Below, in pieces: positions 36,014 to 45,800 of a DNA stretch of 64,000 nucleotides. The stretch is from contig NC_022438.1 in assembly GCF_000470775.1 (NCBI RefSeq), positions 558,001 to 622,000 of the forward strand, in the 5' to 3' direction. A program made the translations under genes and the position numbers. The notes under the pieces were generated by a model, which was not told where the DNA came from, made no database searches, and worked only from the letters and a program-made list of their open reading frames with translations. Source of the DNA: Leifsonia xyli subsp. cynodontis DSM 46306. GTDB lineage: Bacteria > Actinomycetota > Actinomycetes > Actinomycetales > Microbacteriaceae. Position 1 is the first letter of the stretch. The number at the start of each line of letters is the position of its first letter.

Positions 36014-37300
36014 CTAGCTCTCAGACCGTGCCAGTCGCCGCCGCCAGCTCATCCCCTGGGACGCCTTGACCGTGCAGATGACGAGCAGCATCCATCCCGA
36101 CTCCACGAGGATGCTGCTCTCGAACACGCTCGTGACGAGCAGCGCGACGAGCACCAGCGGCGCCCAGGCGTAGACGACGCTGCGCCGGGCGGAGGCGAGC
36201 AGCCAGGAACGCACGAACGCGAGGGCGACCAGCACGATGAACAGCAGCAGACCGATGACACCGACCTGGAGGTAGACGTCGAGGTAGGCGTTGAGCCCGT
36301 TGGGGTGGTACATGCCGGTCGCGGCCTGGATCGCGCTGAAGGGGTACAGATCGGTCGGCCACCCGCCCACCCAGCCCCAGCCCACCGACTGCTGCACCGG
36401 GATGAGCTCCCAGATCTGGAGCCACAGCTGGTAGCGCACCTGGAAGTCGGCTCGTGCGTTCAGCAGGTCGATCACCCGGATGCGGGAGAGGTACGCGGCG
36501 ACCAGCACCGCGACCGTGAACAGCGCGAGCCCCCACTGCGCGTAGCTGCGTGCGCCGGCCGGGACTTTGCGGATGCTGTACAGCGCCAGGGTCGCCAGGC
36601 CGACGACGACGGAGACGGCTGCGATCACGGGGGAGTGGGCGAACAGGAGGCACAGCGCCGCCAGAGCGATCGAGAACGCCGCGAGCTGGGGCCGGACCGA
36701 ACGCGTCCGCAGTTCCACCAGGAAGGTGACGAACGCGATCAGAGCGACGATGCTCAGCTGATTGCGGGTGCCGAAGAGACCTTGGATGGGTCCGCCGGAC
36801 GCGATGTTGCCCAGGATGCCCAGGAAGCGGATGGGCATGTCGAGCAGGAGCCCGCTCAGGACCTCCAGGGCGAGGGAGACTGTCAGCAGCACCCGCAGCG
36901 CGTCGCCGACGACGCGCACGATCTGGATGGCGTCGCGCACCAGGGCGATGTAGACGGCCAGGAACGCGAACAGCAGCTGGTAGAGGACGGCTCCGAGCGT
37001 CGCCACCTGGTACTGGCTCCAGAAGAACGACAGGGCGCACCAGCCGGCGAACACGAGCGCCGAGACCGGCAGCAGGCCGTGCCACTCGATGAGCTTCCAC
37101 TGCGCGGAGAACGACAGCGCGGCGAGGACCACGAGAGCGCTGAGTGCGCCGATGAGCCCCGGCCAGCCGATGACGGCACGGATCGCGTGCGTCGAGAACC
37201 CGACGATGACGCCGAGCAGCGCGAGTGTCGAGGTGAACCGGGCCGATCCGAGAAGCTCGACCACCGCGGCCGGGACCGGGGTTCGAGAGGGTGCGGCCAT
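36014..37300 (-). CDS. O-antigen ligase/Wzy-like membrane protein (first of a tandem pair)
   Basis: 428 residues with about ten to eleven hydrophobic segments. The family core is seen as IQGLFGTRNQLSIVALIAFV near residue 172, then ALCLLFAHSPVIAAVSVVVG, the outer loop QVRYQLWLQIWELIPVQQSV, the GWGWVGGW motif and a HPNGLNAYLDVYLQVGVIG stretch near 340 with the conserved His-x4-Asn. These proteins ligate or polymerise lipid-linked glycans outside the membrane. It lies nine bases downstream of a homologous gene, probably a tandem duplication. Intact. Confidence 0.8.
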   Translation of the reverse strand: MAAPSRTPVPAAVVELLGSARFTSTLALLGVIVGFSTHAIRAVIGWPGLIGALSALVVLAALSFSAQWKLIEWHGLLPVSALVFAGWCALSFFWSQYQVATLGAVLYQLLFAFLAVYIALVRDAIQIVRVVGDALRVLLTVSLALEVLSGLLLDMPIRFLGILGNIASGGPIQGLFGTRNQLSIVALIAFVTFLVELRTRSVRPQLAAFSIALAALCLLFAHSPVIAAVSVVVGLATLALYSIRKVPAGARSYAQWGLALFTVAVLVAAYLSRIRVIDLLNARADFQVRYQLWLQIWELIPVQQSVGWGWVGGWPTDLYPFSAIQAATGMYHPNGLNAYLDVYLQVGVIGLLLFIVLVALAFVRSWLLASARRSVVYAWAPLVLVALLVTSVFESSILVESGWMLLVICTVKASQGMSWRRRLARSES

Positions 37301-37309
37301 AGCTGAATC

Positions 37310-38641
37310 CTACGGGGCGGTCTGCTTGGTCTTCACCGCGAGCACGACGAGCAGCGCCCAGCCGCCTTCGATCAGCATCCGGCTCTCCGCGAAGCTCTGG
37401 GCGAGCAGAGCGGCGAAGAGAAGCAGGGGGAGCAGGGTCAGCGCGGTGTGTGCTTGGTCGTCGCGGACACTCGTCCGCGGCCGGTCGACGGCACGGAACC
37501 ACGACCGCCACAGTGTGCTGACGGCGAGCAGGACGACGAGCGCCAGCCCGACGATCCCGAGCTGCATCCAGACGTCCAGCCAGGCGTTGTGCGCCTGCAA
37601 GTAGACCACGCCGTTGCGCTTGGCGAGGTCGCTGAAAGGCTCGGTCCACGGCGCCCAATAGCTCACCCAGCCCCAGCCGAAGACCGGCCGCTGCTGCGCG
37701 AGACCGATCACCCTGTCCCAGATGTCGAGCCGTCCGGTCAGATCGTCGCTTTTGCCCAGCAGGGCCGGGAGGCGGGAAGCGAACAGCGCGAGGCTCGCCG
37801 CGCCGACGGCGACCAGCGCGGCGGCGCTCAGGTAGACCGGGCGGCGGCGCTCCGGCCCCGCTCGGCGGGTCCAGAGCGCGAAGCAGAGCACCACGGCGGT
37901 GAACGCGGTCGCGACGATGACCGTCGATGACCGCGTGAGCGCGAGGGTGAGCGTTGCGACGACGATCCAGGCGATCGCGCTGCCGCGGCGGGCGGCGCGA
38001 TCGGCCAGGCGGACGCCGAACACGATCAGCGCCAGCAGCGCGATCATCGCGAGCAGATTGCTGTTGCCCACGATGCCCTGGATCTGGCCGCCGTGGAGCA
38101 GCAGATCGCGGCTCCAGTAGAATGCCGACGGCAGCTTTCCCGCAGGGAGGGGCTGCATCGGCGTCAACGGCAGCACCGGCCGCCGGACGAACACGGCGAC
38201 GATGAGCTCGAACAGCAGCGACAGGCCGAGGATCCAGCGGAACGCGTTCGAGAGCGCGGTCAGCAGCGCCGGCCAGCCGAGGCACAGGGCGAGGAACAGC
38301 GCGCTCGCCGTGGTGGCGAGCTGTGCGAGGACGCCGAGGGCGCTGGCCCCCGGATACGCGGACCACGCGATCGACAGCACGGCGAGAGCCAGGAAGAGCC
38401 CGAGGGGCTTGGGGAGTGTACGCCAGCGGACGGCGGTCCGTGCCCGCACCAGCAGGACGACGCTGCCCGCGGTGAGCAGGGCGGCGAGCGCGAGGTAGCC
38501 CGGCCAGCCGATGAGGTTCCGCCAGAAGTCGCCGGCGAACAGCGTGAAGAGCAGCAGTGAGGCGAACACGAGGACTGCTGTCCCCGAGCTGTTGCGGGCG
38601 GCGTACACGCGCGCGGCGAGCGAGGGGTTCGGGCTGCCCAT
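37310..38641 (-). CDS. O-antigen ligase/Wzy-like membrane protein (second of a tandem pair)
   Basis: 443 residues from the ATG at 38641; a GTG at 38659 that overlaps the manA stop is an alternative. Ten or more membrane segments. Core motifs are parallel to the neighbour at 36014: IQGIVGNSNLLAMIALLALI near 188, LALTRSSTVIVATAFTAVV near 226, TGRLDIWDRVIGLAQQRPVF and GWGWVSYW, then LQAHNAWLDVWMQLGIVGLA. Organisation and motif spacing suggest the two are paralogues. Together with manA they point to mannose-containing surface glycan assembly (inference). Intact. Confidence 0.8.
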   Translation of the reverse strand: MGSPNPSLAARVYAARNSSGTAVLVFASLLLFTLFAGDFWRNLIGWPGYLALAALLTAGSVVLLVRARTAVRWRTLPKPLGLFLALAVLSIAWSAYPGASALGVLAQLATTASALFLALCLGWPALLTALSNAFRWILGLSLLFELIVAVFVRRPVLPLTPMQPLPAGKLPSAFYWSRDLLLHGGQIQGIVGNSNLLAMIALLALIVFGVRLADRAARRGSAIAWIVVATLTLALTRSSTVIVATAFTAVVLCFALWTRRAGPERRRPVYLSAAALVAVGAASLALFASRLPALLGKSDDLTGRLDIWDRVIGLAQQRPVFGWGWVSYWAPWTEPFSDLAKRNGVVYLQAHNAWLDVWMQLGIVGLALVVLLAVSTLWRSWFRAVDRPRTSVRDDQAHTALTLLPLLLFAALLAQSFAESRMLIEGGWALLVVLAVKTKQTAP

Positions 38642-38655
38642 CCCGGAAGGATAGC

Positions 38656-39813
38656 TCACGCGTTCGGCGTGGCGACGAACAGGGTGCCCGCTCCGGACGA
38701 GACCGACAGCGTGCCCTCGTCGGCGGTCGCCACCGCCGCCTCGCCGCGCGTGAGCCGCAGGCCGCCCGTCGCGCCCTGCACCTCCGCAGCGCCGGCCGTG
38801 CAGAGCACGATCGCGGTGCCCGGCAGCGTCACCTCCGTCGCCGGCGTGTCCGCACCGATCTCGATCCGGTACAGCCGGAAGTCCGCCACGTCCGGCACGA
38901 ACTCCTCGACACCGGGCGCGGGCCGTTTCGCGGTCATCGGGGTGGCGGCGAACGGCGCGAAGTCCAGGATGCGGACGAGTTCGGGCACATCCACCCGCTT
39001 CGGTGTCAGACCGCCGCGCAGCACATTGTCCGAGGCGGCCATCAGCTCGATCCCGAGACCGCGCAGGTAAGCGTGAATGTTTCCGGCGGGCAGGTAGAGC
39101 GCCTCTCCCGGCCGGAGCGTCACGCGGTTGAGGAGAAGGGCGAGCACGATGCCCGGGTCGCCGGGGAAGGCTCGGGCGAGCATCCGAACCGTGTCCGCGT
39201 CCGCCCCCTCGGCCCTCTGCGCCGCGTCCGTCACCGCGCTCACGAGCGCCGCGACCTCGGGTGTCCCGCCCAGCAGCCACTCCGTCGCCCGGCGGAGCGC
39301 TTCGGCCGGCTCGCCGTCGAGGGTTCCGGCGAAGGCGGCGACGCCCGGGTCGCTGCCGGCCAGGCGCTCCAGCGCGGCGCGGCTGTCGGCGGGCTCCCGG
39401 AAGCCGCACAGCGCGTCGAACGGGTCGGACAGTGCGAAGATCATCTCCGGTTTGTGGAACGGGTCTTTGTAGTTGCGCTCGGGGGAGCCGGGGGCGAGCC
39501 CCTCGGCGTTCTCGCGCTCGAATCCGGCGCGCGCCTGCTCGGACGACGGGTGCGCTTGCAGCGACAGGGGACCTGCGGCCGCGAGGACCTTCAAAAGATA
39601 GGGGAGCCGCCCGGCCGTCTCCGGCCAGTGCGCCAGGTCGGCCGACCCGCCGGCCTCCGCCGGGTCGAGGATGCGCGCGGGGGAGCCGGGATGCGCGCCC
39701 AGCCACAGCTCGGCCTCCGGGCCGCCGCTCGGTTCGGTGCCGAGCAGGCCTGCGATCGCCGTGGTCGACCCCCACGCGTAATCGCGGGGCTGGTTGCCGA
39801 TGCGCACAAACAT
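38656..39813 (-). CDS. manA: Mannose-6-phosphate isomerase
   Basis: 385 residues, type I phosphomannose isomerase. It interconverts fructose-6-phosphate and mannose-6-phosphate, the entry to GDP-mannose. The zinc-site region reads LSLQAHPSSEQARAGF near residue 84 and NYKDPFHKPEMIFALSDPFD near 114; the catalytic loop ALYLPAGNIHAYLRGLGIEL lies near 240 with MAASDNVLRGGLTPKRVD after it. It begins divergently from the acyl-CoA dehydrogenase gene and may be coupled to the downstream polymerase-like gene through GTGA. Intact. Confidence 0.95.
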   Translation of the reverse strand: MFVRIGNQPRDYAWGSTTAIAGLLGTEPSGGPEAELWLGAHPGSPARILDPAEAGGSADLAHWPETAGRLPYLLKVLAAAGPLSLQAHPSSEQARAGFERENAEGLAPGSPERNYKDPFHKPEMIFALSDPFDALCGFREPADSRAALERLAGSDPGVAAFAGTLDGEPAEALRRATEWLLGGTPEVAALVSAVTDAAQRAEGADADTVRMLARAFPGDPGIVLALLLNRVTLRPGEALYLPAGNIHAYLRGLGIELMAASDNVLRGGLTPKRVDVPELVRILDFAPFAATPMTAKRPAPGVEEFVPDVADFRLYRIEIGADTPATEVTLPGTAIVLCTAGAAEVQGATGGLRLTRGEAAVATADEGTLSVSSGAGTLFVATPNA

Positions 39814-39858
39814 CTTTCGTCGTCCCTTCCCGATCGTTAGACCAAACTACCAATCGTT

Positions 39859-39887
39859 TTGTCACGCCCGGGTGTCGTCTCTAGGCT
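39859..39887 (+). promoter_or_regulatory. Promoter candidate for the acyl-CoA dehydrogenase gene
   Basis: TTGTCA (39859-39864) and TAGGCT (39882-39887) are spaced by exactly 17 bases, 37 bases before the start codon. ATCGTT occurs twice just upstream (near 39832 and 39853), a possible regulator site in the 111-base divergent gap with manA. Confidence 0.5.
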
Positions 39888-39924
39888 GGCGCTGTCTCAG
39901 TCCGATCGGACGCAAGGAGAACAG

Positions 39925-41103
39925 ATGGCCTCCCGCCCCCTCGCCAGCGACTTCTACGGCTTCGAGAGCCTCCTCGCCGAGCGCGAGAAGGAGTTCCTCG
40001 CGAACCTCCGCGCTTCACTCGAGACCCATGTCAAGCCGGTCGTCAACGAGTACTGGGAGCGTGCGGAGTTCCCGCCCGGGATCATCGAGGTCCTGCACCG
40101 CGCCGGCGTGATCGGCCTTGGTTTCGCGGAGACGGCCCCGTTCGAGAATTCGGCGGTGTTCCGGGGCTGGGTCGCGCTGGAGCTGGCCCGTGTGGACGCC
40201 TCCGTGAGCACGTACGTCGGCGTCCAGAACGGTCTGGCCCTCGGCACGATCGGCGTCTGCGGTTCGCCGGAGCAGCGTGCCGAGTGGCTGCCGAAGCTGG
40301 CCAGCGGCGAGGTGCTCGGGGCGTTCGGGCTCACCGAGCCCCTGTCGGGGTCGGACTCGGCGCAGGGCCTGCGGACGGTGGCCGTGCGCGACGGCGACGA
40401 CTGGGTCCTGAACGGATCGAAGCGCTGGATCGGCAACGCGACCTTCAGCGACATCACCGTGATCTGGGCGAGGAGCGCCGAGGACGGCCAGGTCAAGGGC
40501 TTCATCGTTCCCACGTCCACTCCGGGCTACACGGCCACCAAGATCGAGGGCAAGCAGTCGCTCCGGATGGTGCAGAACGCGGACATCGCCCTGGAGAACG
40601 TGCGTGTGCCGGAGTCGCTGCGGTTGCAGAATGCGAACAGCTTCAAGGACACCGCCGCCGTGCTGCGGCTCACGCGCGCCGAGGTCGCTTGGGCCGCTGT
40701 CGGCGTCGCGGTGGGCGCCTACGAAGCCGCTCTGGCCTACAGCAAGGAACGCGTGCAGTTCGGCAAACCGATCGCGAAGCACCAGCTCGTCCAAGATCTC
40801 CTGGTTCGCTCCCTCGGCGACATCACCGCCTCGATCGCGCTGTGTGTACGCGTCTCGCAGATGCTCGACACGGGCGAGCAGCGGGACGAGCACTCGGCGC
40901 TGGCGAAGGCGGTGGCGACCGCCCGGATGCGCGAGATCGTCGCCCGCTGTCGCGAGGTGCTGGGCGGCAACGGCATCGTGATCGTCTACGACGTCGCCCG
41001 CTTCTTCGCCGACGCGGAGGCGCTCTACTCCTACGAGGGCACCCGCGAGATGAACACCCTCATCGTCGGCCGTGCGATCACCGGAGAAGCGGCGTTCGTC
41101 TGA
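39925..41103 (+). CDS. Acyl-CoA dehydrogenase (glutaryl-CoA dehydrogenase-like)
   Basis: 392 residues, with AAGGAG before the ATG at 39925. It is an FAD enzyme that oxidises an acyl-CoA to the enoyl-CoA. Family signatures are the substrate/FAD motif GAFGLTEPLSGSDSAQGLRT near residue 135, WIGNATFSDITVIWAR, KERVQFGKPIAKHQLVQDLL near 277, and the C-terminal YEGTREMNTLIVGRAITG near 372 with the catalytic Glu. The pattern YSYEGT plus the short N-terminus recalls glutaryl-CoA dehydrogenases. No pathway partners lie nearby. Intact. Confidence 0.88.
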   Translation: MASRPLASDFYGFESLLAEREKEFLANLRASLETHVKPVVNEYWERAEFPPGIIEVLHRAGVIGLGFAETAPFENSAVFRGWVALELARVDASVSTYVGVQNGLALGTIGVCGSPEQRAEWLPKLASGEVLGAFGLTEPLSGSDSAQGLRTVAVRDGDDWVLNGSKRWIGNATFSDITVIWARSAEDGQVKGFIVPTSTPGYTATKIEGKQSLRMVQNADIALENVRVPESLRLQNANSFKDTAAVLRLTRAEVAWAAVGVAVGAYEAALAYSKERVQFGKPIAKHQLVQDLLVRSLGDITASIALCVRVSQMLDTGEQRDEHSALAKAVATARMREIVARCREVLGGNGIVIVYDVARFFADAEALYSYEGTREMNTLIVGRAITGEAAFV

Positions 41104-41290
41104 TCCTCGCCCCGGGCTCGTCCGGCGCTGCTCGGCGGGGGCGTTCAGCTGGGAAGCCGCTTCGGTGTCAGCCGCCTCGCAGGCTTCCTCTCGCACTGCC
41201 TCACGCTCAGCGCGATGCCGCCGTCCGCGCGTCCAGCGCGAGAAAGATAGTGTGGGCTGATCGCAAGACAGCAGTGGCAGGAGGGCATCC

Positions 41291-42253
41291 GTGGCGTGGT
41301 TGGTGACCGGGGGGGCTGGCTACATCGGCGCCCATGTGGTGCGGGCGTTCCTGGCCGAGGGGATCGATGTCGTCGTGGTGGACGACCTTTCCAGCGGACA
41401 CCGGGAGTTCGTGCCGGCGGGTGTCTCGTTCTACCGCGGAACGATCCTCGACGGGGGCCTGCTGGAAACGGTGTTCTCCGAGAACCGCATCAGCGGCGTT
41501 GTGCATGTCGCCGGTTACAAATACGCCGGCGTGTCCGTCCAGCGGCCGCTGCACACCTATGAGCAGAATGTGACGGCCACCGCTGTGCTGCTCGCCGCGA
41601 TGCAGGAGGCGGGGGTCGGCTCGATCGTCTTCTCGTCGTCGGCGGCGGTCTACGGGACGCCGGAGGTGGAGCTCGTCACCGAGGACACCCCGAAGAACCC
41701 GGAATCGCCGTACGGGGAGTCGAAACTGATCGGCGAGTGGCTGCTGCGCGACCAGGGGGTCGCCCGGGGTCTGCGCCACACCTCGCTTCGGTACTTCAAC
41801 GTGGTCGGCTCAGGCGATCCGGCGCTGCGCGACACGAGTCCGCACAATCTCTTCCCGCTCGTCTTCGACGCCCTGGTGGCGGGCCGTATCCCCCGGATCA
41901 ATGGCGACGACTACGCGACGCCCGACGGCACCTGCGTCCGCGACTACATCCATGTCGCCGATCTCGCGGTCTCGCACGTCGCGGCGGCGAAGCGGCTGGA
42001 GGCGGGGGAGGACATCCGGCCGGTCTACAATCTCGGCAGCGGCGATGGCGTCTCGGTCGGTGAGATCATGGCGACAGTGGCCGATGTGACGGGCATCGAC
42101 TTCACCCCAGAAGTGGGGCCTCGACGCCCGGGCGACCCGGCGAGGATCGTGGCCTCGGGCGAGCTCGCGGCGCGCGATCTCGGCTGGACGATGAGCCATT
42201 CTCTCGTCGAGATGGTGCGCAGCGCCTGGGCAGCGCGCCAGGCGGTCTCCTGA
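41291..42253 (+). CDS. galE: UDP-glucose 4-epimerase
   Basis: 320 residues from a GTG at 41291. The Rossmann motif VTGGAGYIGAHVVRAFLAEG is at the N-terminus, the Ser of FSSSAAVYGTPE near residue 118 and the catalytic Tyr/Lys of SPYGESKLIGE near 143, then TSLRYFNVVGSG and GTCVRDYIHVADLA. The enzyme interconverts UDP-glucose and UDP-galactose. With galK broken, its remaining role is probably UDP-galactose supply for surface glycans rather than galactose breakdown. The 187 bases before it hold no gene that I can support. Intact. Confidence 0.93.
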   Translation: MAWLVTGGAGYIGAHVVRAFLAEGIDVVVVDDLSSGHREFVPAGVSFYRGTILDGGLLETVFSENRISGVVHVAGYKYAGVSVQRPLHTYEQNVTATAVLLAAMQEAGVGSIVFSSSAAVYGTPEVELVTEDTPKNPESPYGESKLIGEWLLRDQGVARGLRHTSLRYFNVVGSGDPALRDTSPHNLFPLVFDALVAGRIPRINGDDYATPDGTCVRDYIHVADLAVSHVAAAKRLEAGEDIRPVYNLGSGDGVSVGEIMATVADVTGIDFTPEVGPRRPGDPARIVASGELAARDLGWTMSHSLVEMVRSAWAARQAVS

Positions 42254-42348
42254 TCGCCGGCTCGACGGGTGGCCGGTCCGGGTGTGTCGCTGATTGTTGG
42301 CGGACATCGGCGCGTCGTAAACTCTCGACCAGCGATCAAGGCTTTACG

Positions 42349-42386
42349 ATTCGCGACTTGACGGACGCGAATGACAACGGTGTAAT
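42349..42386 (+). promoter_or_regulatory. whiB promoter with inverted repeat over the -35 box
   Basis: TTGACG (42358-42363) and TGTAAT (42381-42386) are 17 bases apart, 55 bases before the whiB start. ATTCGCG (42349-42355) and CGCGAAT (42366-42372) form a perfect inverted repeat with a 10-base spacer that encloses the -35 box, so a bound protein would block or guide polymerase. Confidence 0.65.
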
Positions 42387-42441
42387 TATTGCAGTGCATT
42401 AAAAATGCGTGCTTTTACAGTTCAAAGGCGGGGAGACCGAT

Positions 42442-42762
42442 ATGACAGTTCCTGAATATCGTTCTGGGGTGCCCGACGACTGGTTCATCGATCCGGTGCG
42501 CCTCGGGGTCCCGGGAGTCCGGGCGGGCGCCGACGACGACAACCCCCTCGCCTGGCAGACCGACGCCCTGTGCGCCCAGACGGACCCGGAGGCGTTCTTC
42601 CCCGAGAAGGGCGGCTCCACGAGGGATGCCAAGCGCATCTGCTCCTCGTGCGAGGTCCGGGCGCAGTGCCTCGAATACGCTCTCGCGAACGACGAGCGGT
42701 TCGGGATCTGGGGCGGCCTCTCCGAGCGGGAGCGCCGCAAGCTCCGCAAGCGCGCCGGCTGA
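42442..42762 (+). CDS. whiB: WhiB-family iron-sulfur transcription factor (WhiB2/WhmD-like)
   Basis: 106 residues. Four cysteines for a [4Fe-4S] cluster: one in DALCAQTDPEAFFPEKGG, then C-x2-C in RICSSCEVRAQC with the fourth Cys closing that group. The G-[IV]-W-G-G turn is FGIWGGLSERERRKL, followed by the basic C-terminus RKRAG. The N-terminal extension of about 40 residues fits the WhiB2 (WhmD) group linked to septation and cell division. WhiB proteins bind the principal sigma factor. It lies just upstream of a very large membrane glycosyltransferase, a pairing seen in other actinobacteria as I recall. Intact. Confidence 0.92.
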   Translation: MTVPEYRSGVPDDWFIDPVRLGVPGVRAGADDDNPLAWQTDALCAQTDPEAFFPEKGGSTRDAKRICSSCEVRAQCLEYALANDERFGIWGGLSERERRKLRKRAG

Positions 42763-42828
42763 GCCGAATCCGCGCCGCGCCCGAGACGCTACCGGGATCA
42801 GCGCACCCCCCATTTAGGCTGACTCCCG

Positions 42829-45800
42829 ATGTATCCGAGAGTCACCGCCATCATCGTCGCCCAGAGCGGCGGGCCCCGCCTGCAGCGCACTCTCGACGCC
42901 ATCGCGGCACAGTCCCGTCAACCGGATGCCGTGATCGCCGTCGACTGCGCCAGCGTGGACGATGCCGTGCGGCTGCTCACCGAAGCGAATCCGACCCAGC
43001 TGCTCAGCGTGCCCGAACGCATCCCGTTCGGCGAGGCCGTCGCGACCGCTGTCCGCGTGCTCCCTCCGGCGACCACGGCGTCCGAGACGCTCTGGCTGAT
43101 CGCCCAGGACACCGCCCCCGAGCCAGAGGCCCTCCGATCCCTGCTCGCCGCCCTCGAGGTCTCGCCGTCGGTGGCGGTCGTCGGGCCGAAGCTCGTCGAC
43201 GACGACGACCCGGCCTTCATCCGTGAGTTCGGCGAGACGATGACCCCGTTCGGCGCCTCCGTCCCGCTCGTGGAGAACGAGCTCGACCAGGCCCAGCACG
43301 ATCGCCTCAGCGATGTGCTCGCGGTCTCCTCGGCCGGGATGCTCGTCCGGCGGATCGTGTGGGAGAGACTGGACGGCTTCGACCCGGCCCTCCCCACGGT
43401 GGACGACGGCCTCGATTTCTGCGTCCGTGCCCGCCTGGCCGGCTTCCGGGTGACCCTCGTCGCCCCCGCCCGTGTCGCCCTGCGCGGCGACGGCATCGCC
43501 GGACCGAACCTCTCGCCGAAGTGGACGGTCCGCCGCCGCCTCGCGGGGGAGCGTCGGCGCGCGCAGCTCCACCGGCGGATGGCCTATGCGCCCGGCTGGG
43601 CTGTCCCGCTGCACTGGCTGACTCTGGTTCCGCTCGCTATCCTGCGCTCTCTCCTCCGGCTGCTCCGCAAGGAGCCGGGCTCCGTCGGCGGCGAGCTCGG
43701 CGCGGCCTTCCGCGTGGCGTTCTCGGGCACGGCGGTCGGCGACGCCCGGCGCCGGCTCGCCCGCGCCCGCTCGGTCGGCTGGGCGGCGGTCGCCCCCCTT
43801 CGCCTCCCGTTCTCCGACATCCGGCGGATGCGTGCGCTCAAACGCGAGGCCGCGCTCGTCGGTCAGCAGGGCGAGCGTCAGGACCTCGACTTCTTCGGAA
43901 CCGGCGGCGGCTGGACGGTCTTGGTGGCTCTCATCGTCGGTATCGCCCTCTTCTTCCCGCTGATCGGCTCCGGCGCGGTGAGCGGCGGCGGTCTCCTCCC
44001 GCTCGGCAGCTCCGTCGGCCAGCTCTGGGCGAACCTGGGCTACGGCTGGCGTGACCTCAACCTCGGTTTCGTCGGCGCCGCCGACCCGTTCTCCGCCGTT
44101 CTCGCCGTCCTCGGCACGATCACTTTCTGGCAGCCCTCGGCGGCCCTGGTCGGCCTCGTCCTCCTCGCCATCCCCCTCGCCGCGCTCGGCGCCTGGTTCG
44201 CCGCCGCCCGGATCACCGCTCGCGCGACGCTGCGGGCCTTCGGCGCTTTCGCTTACGCGCTCGCGCCGACGCTGCTCGTCGCGCTGCTGGACGGCCGCCC
44301 GGCAGCCGTTCTGGCGCATGTACTCTTGCCGTGGCTGTTCTTCGCGGGGCTGGCGGCGCGGCGATCGTGGGCGTCCAGCGCGACGACGGCGCTGATCGCC
44401 GCGGCGACGGTCGCCTGCGCGCCCGTGCTGATCCCGGCGCTGCTGGTCGCGTGGGCCGCCGCGATCGTCTTCGCGGGCAGGGGCGCCGCGCGGATCGCGC
44501 TCATCCCCCTGCCTGCGGCCGTGCTGTTCCTGCCGCTTGTGGCGCAGCAGGTCTTGCGCGGAGCGTGGCTCTCGGCGCTGGCGGACCCGGGGCTCCCGGT
44601 GGACGCGCGTCAGACGCCGGCCTGGCAGCTCGCCCTCGGTTTCCCCGACGGCACGCTCGGCGGCTGGCACGCGCTGGCCGGACACCTGGGTCTGCCGGTT
44701 GCCGGGCCGAACATCCTGGTGCCGATCCTGCTGGCTCCGCTCGGTGTTCTGGCCGTCCTGGCTCTGTTCCTGCGCGGGACCGTGCGGGCGACCGTCGCTC
44801 TGCTCGTCGCGCTCGCCGGCTTTCTGACCGCGGTGGCCGCCCTGCGCATCGAGGTCGCCGTGCAGGGCTCGACGGCGATTCCCATCTGGCCGGGAAGCGC
44901 GGTGAGCCTGTACTGGCTGGGGCTGATCGCCGCCGCCGTCATCGGCCTGTCGGCGCTCGGCCGGGGCGCGACGGCGCCCGTGTGGGTCGCGATCGCCACG
45001 CTCGCGCTGGTGGCCGTTCCGTTCCCGGTGGCGTTGCACTCCGGGAAGGCCGCGGTCGCCGGGAGCGACGGGCGAACGATGCCCGCTGTCGTGACCGCGA
45101 AGGCAGCGACGCAGCCGCGCACAGGGACGTTGCTGCTGACACCGCAGCCGGACGGCGGTATCCGAGCGGTCGTCGTGCGCGGTTCGGGGGCGACCCTCGA
45201 CGCGCAGACGACCCTGGGCTCCACGCGGCTCGCGCTCACCGGCGCACAGCGCGAGCTGGCGACGCTCGCCGGAAACCTCGCCTCCCGCAGCGGCTTCGAT
45301 CCGGCGCCGCAGCTCAAGAGGCTCGGGATCGACTTCGTCCTGCTGGCACCCTCGGCAACGGCGATCGCCCAGACCACCGCCGACACGGCGGCCGGGCAGG
45401 CGACGCAGAGCCGCACCGCGGTCGCGATCGACGCGAACCCCGTGCTCGCGTCGGTCGGCGAGACTGCGTCCGGCCGGCTGTGGGCGTTCGACCGCGGGAC
45501 CTCGACGGTGCCGGCCGCAGCGCAGATCCCGGAGAACGCGGGCGGGATCTGGCGACTGCTCGTGCTGCTGGCGCAGGGGATTGTGTTCGGCGCGACACTG
45601 CTGATGGCCATCCCCACGGTGCGCTCGGCCGACCGGGTCGCCGAGCTCATCGCCCGGCACTCGAGCGGCCCGGGCGATCAACCGGGCGTGGATGAGCCGG
45701 ATGCGGTGGAGCCGGACGATGAGCCGGAGCCGGTCGCGGAGGCCGATCCCTCGATCGCCGCCGAGACGCTGGAGGAGTGGGAAGCGGAGCCCGAGGATGA

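Noticed and set aside
37310..39865. An 851-codon fusion of a manA shadow with the polymerase-like gene
   Set aside because: Only the part from 38641/38659 downward is real; the rest is an out-of-frame reading of manA.
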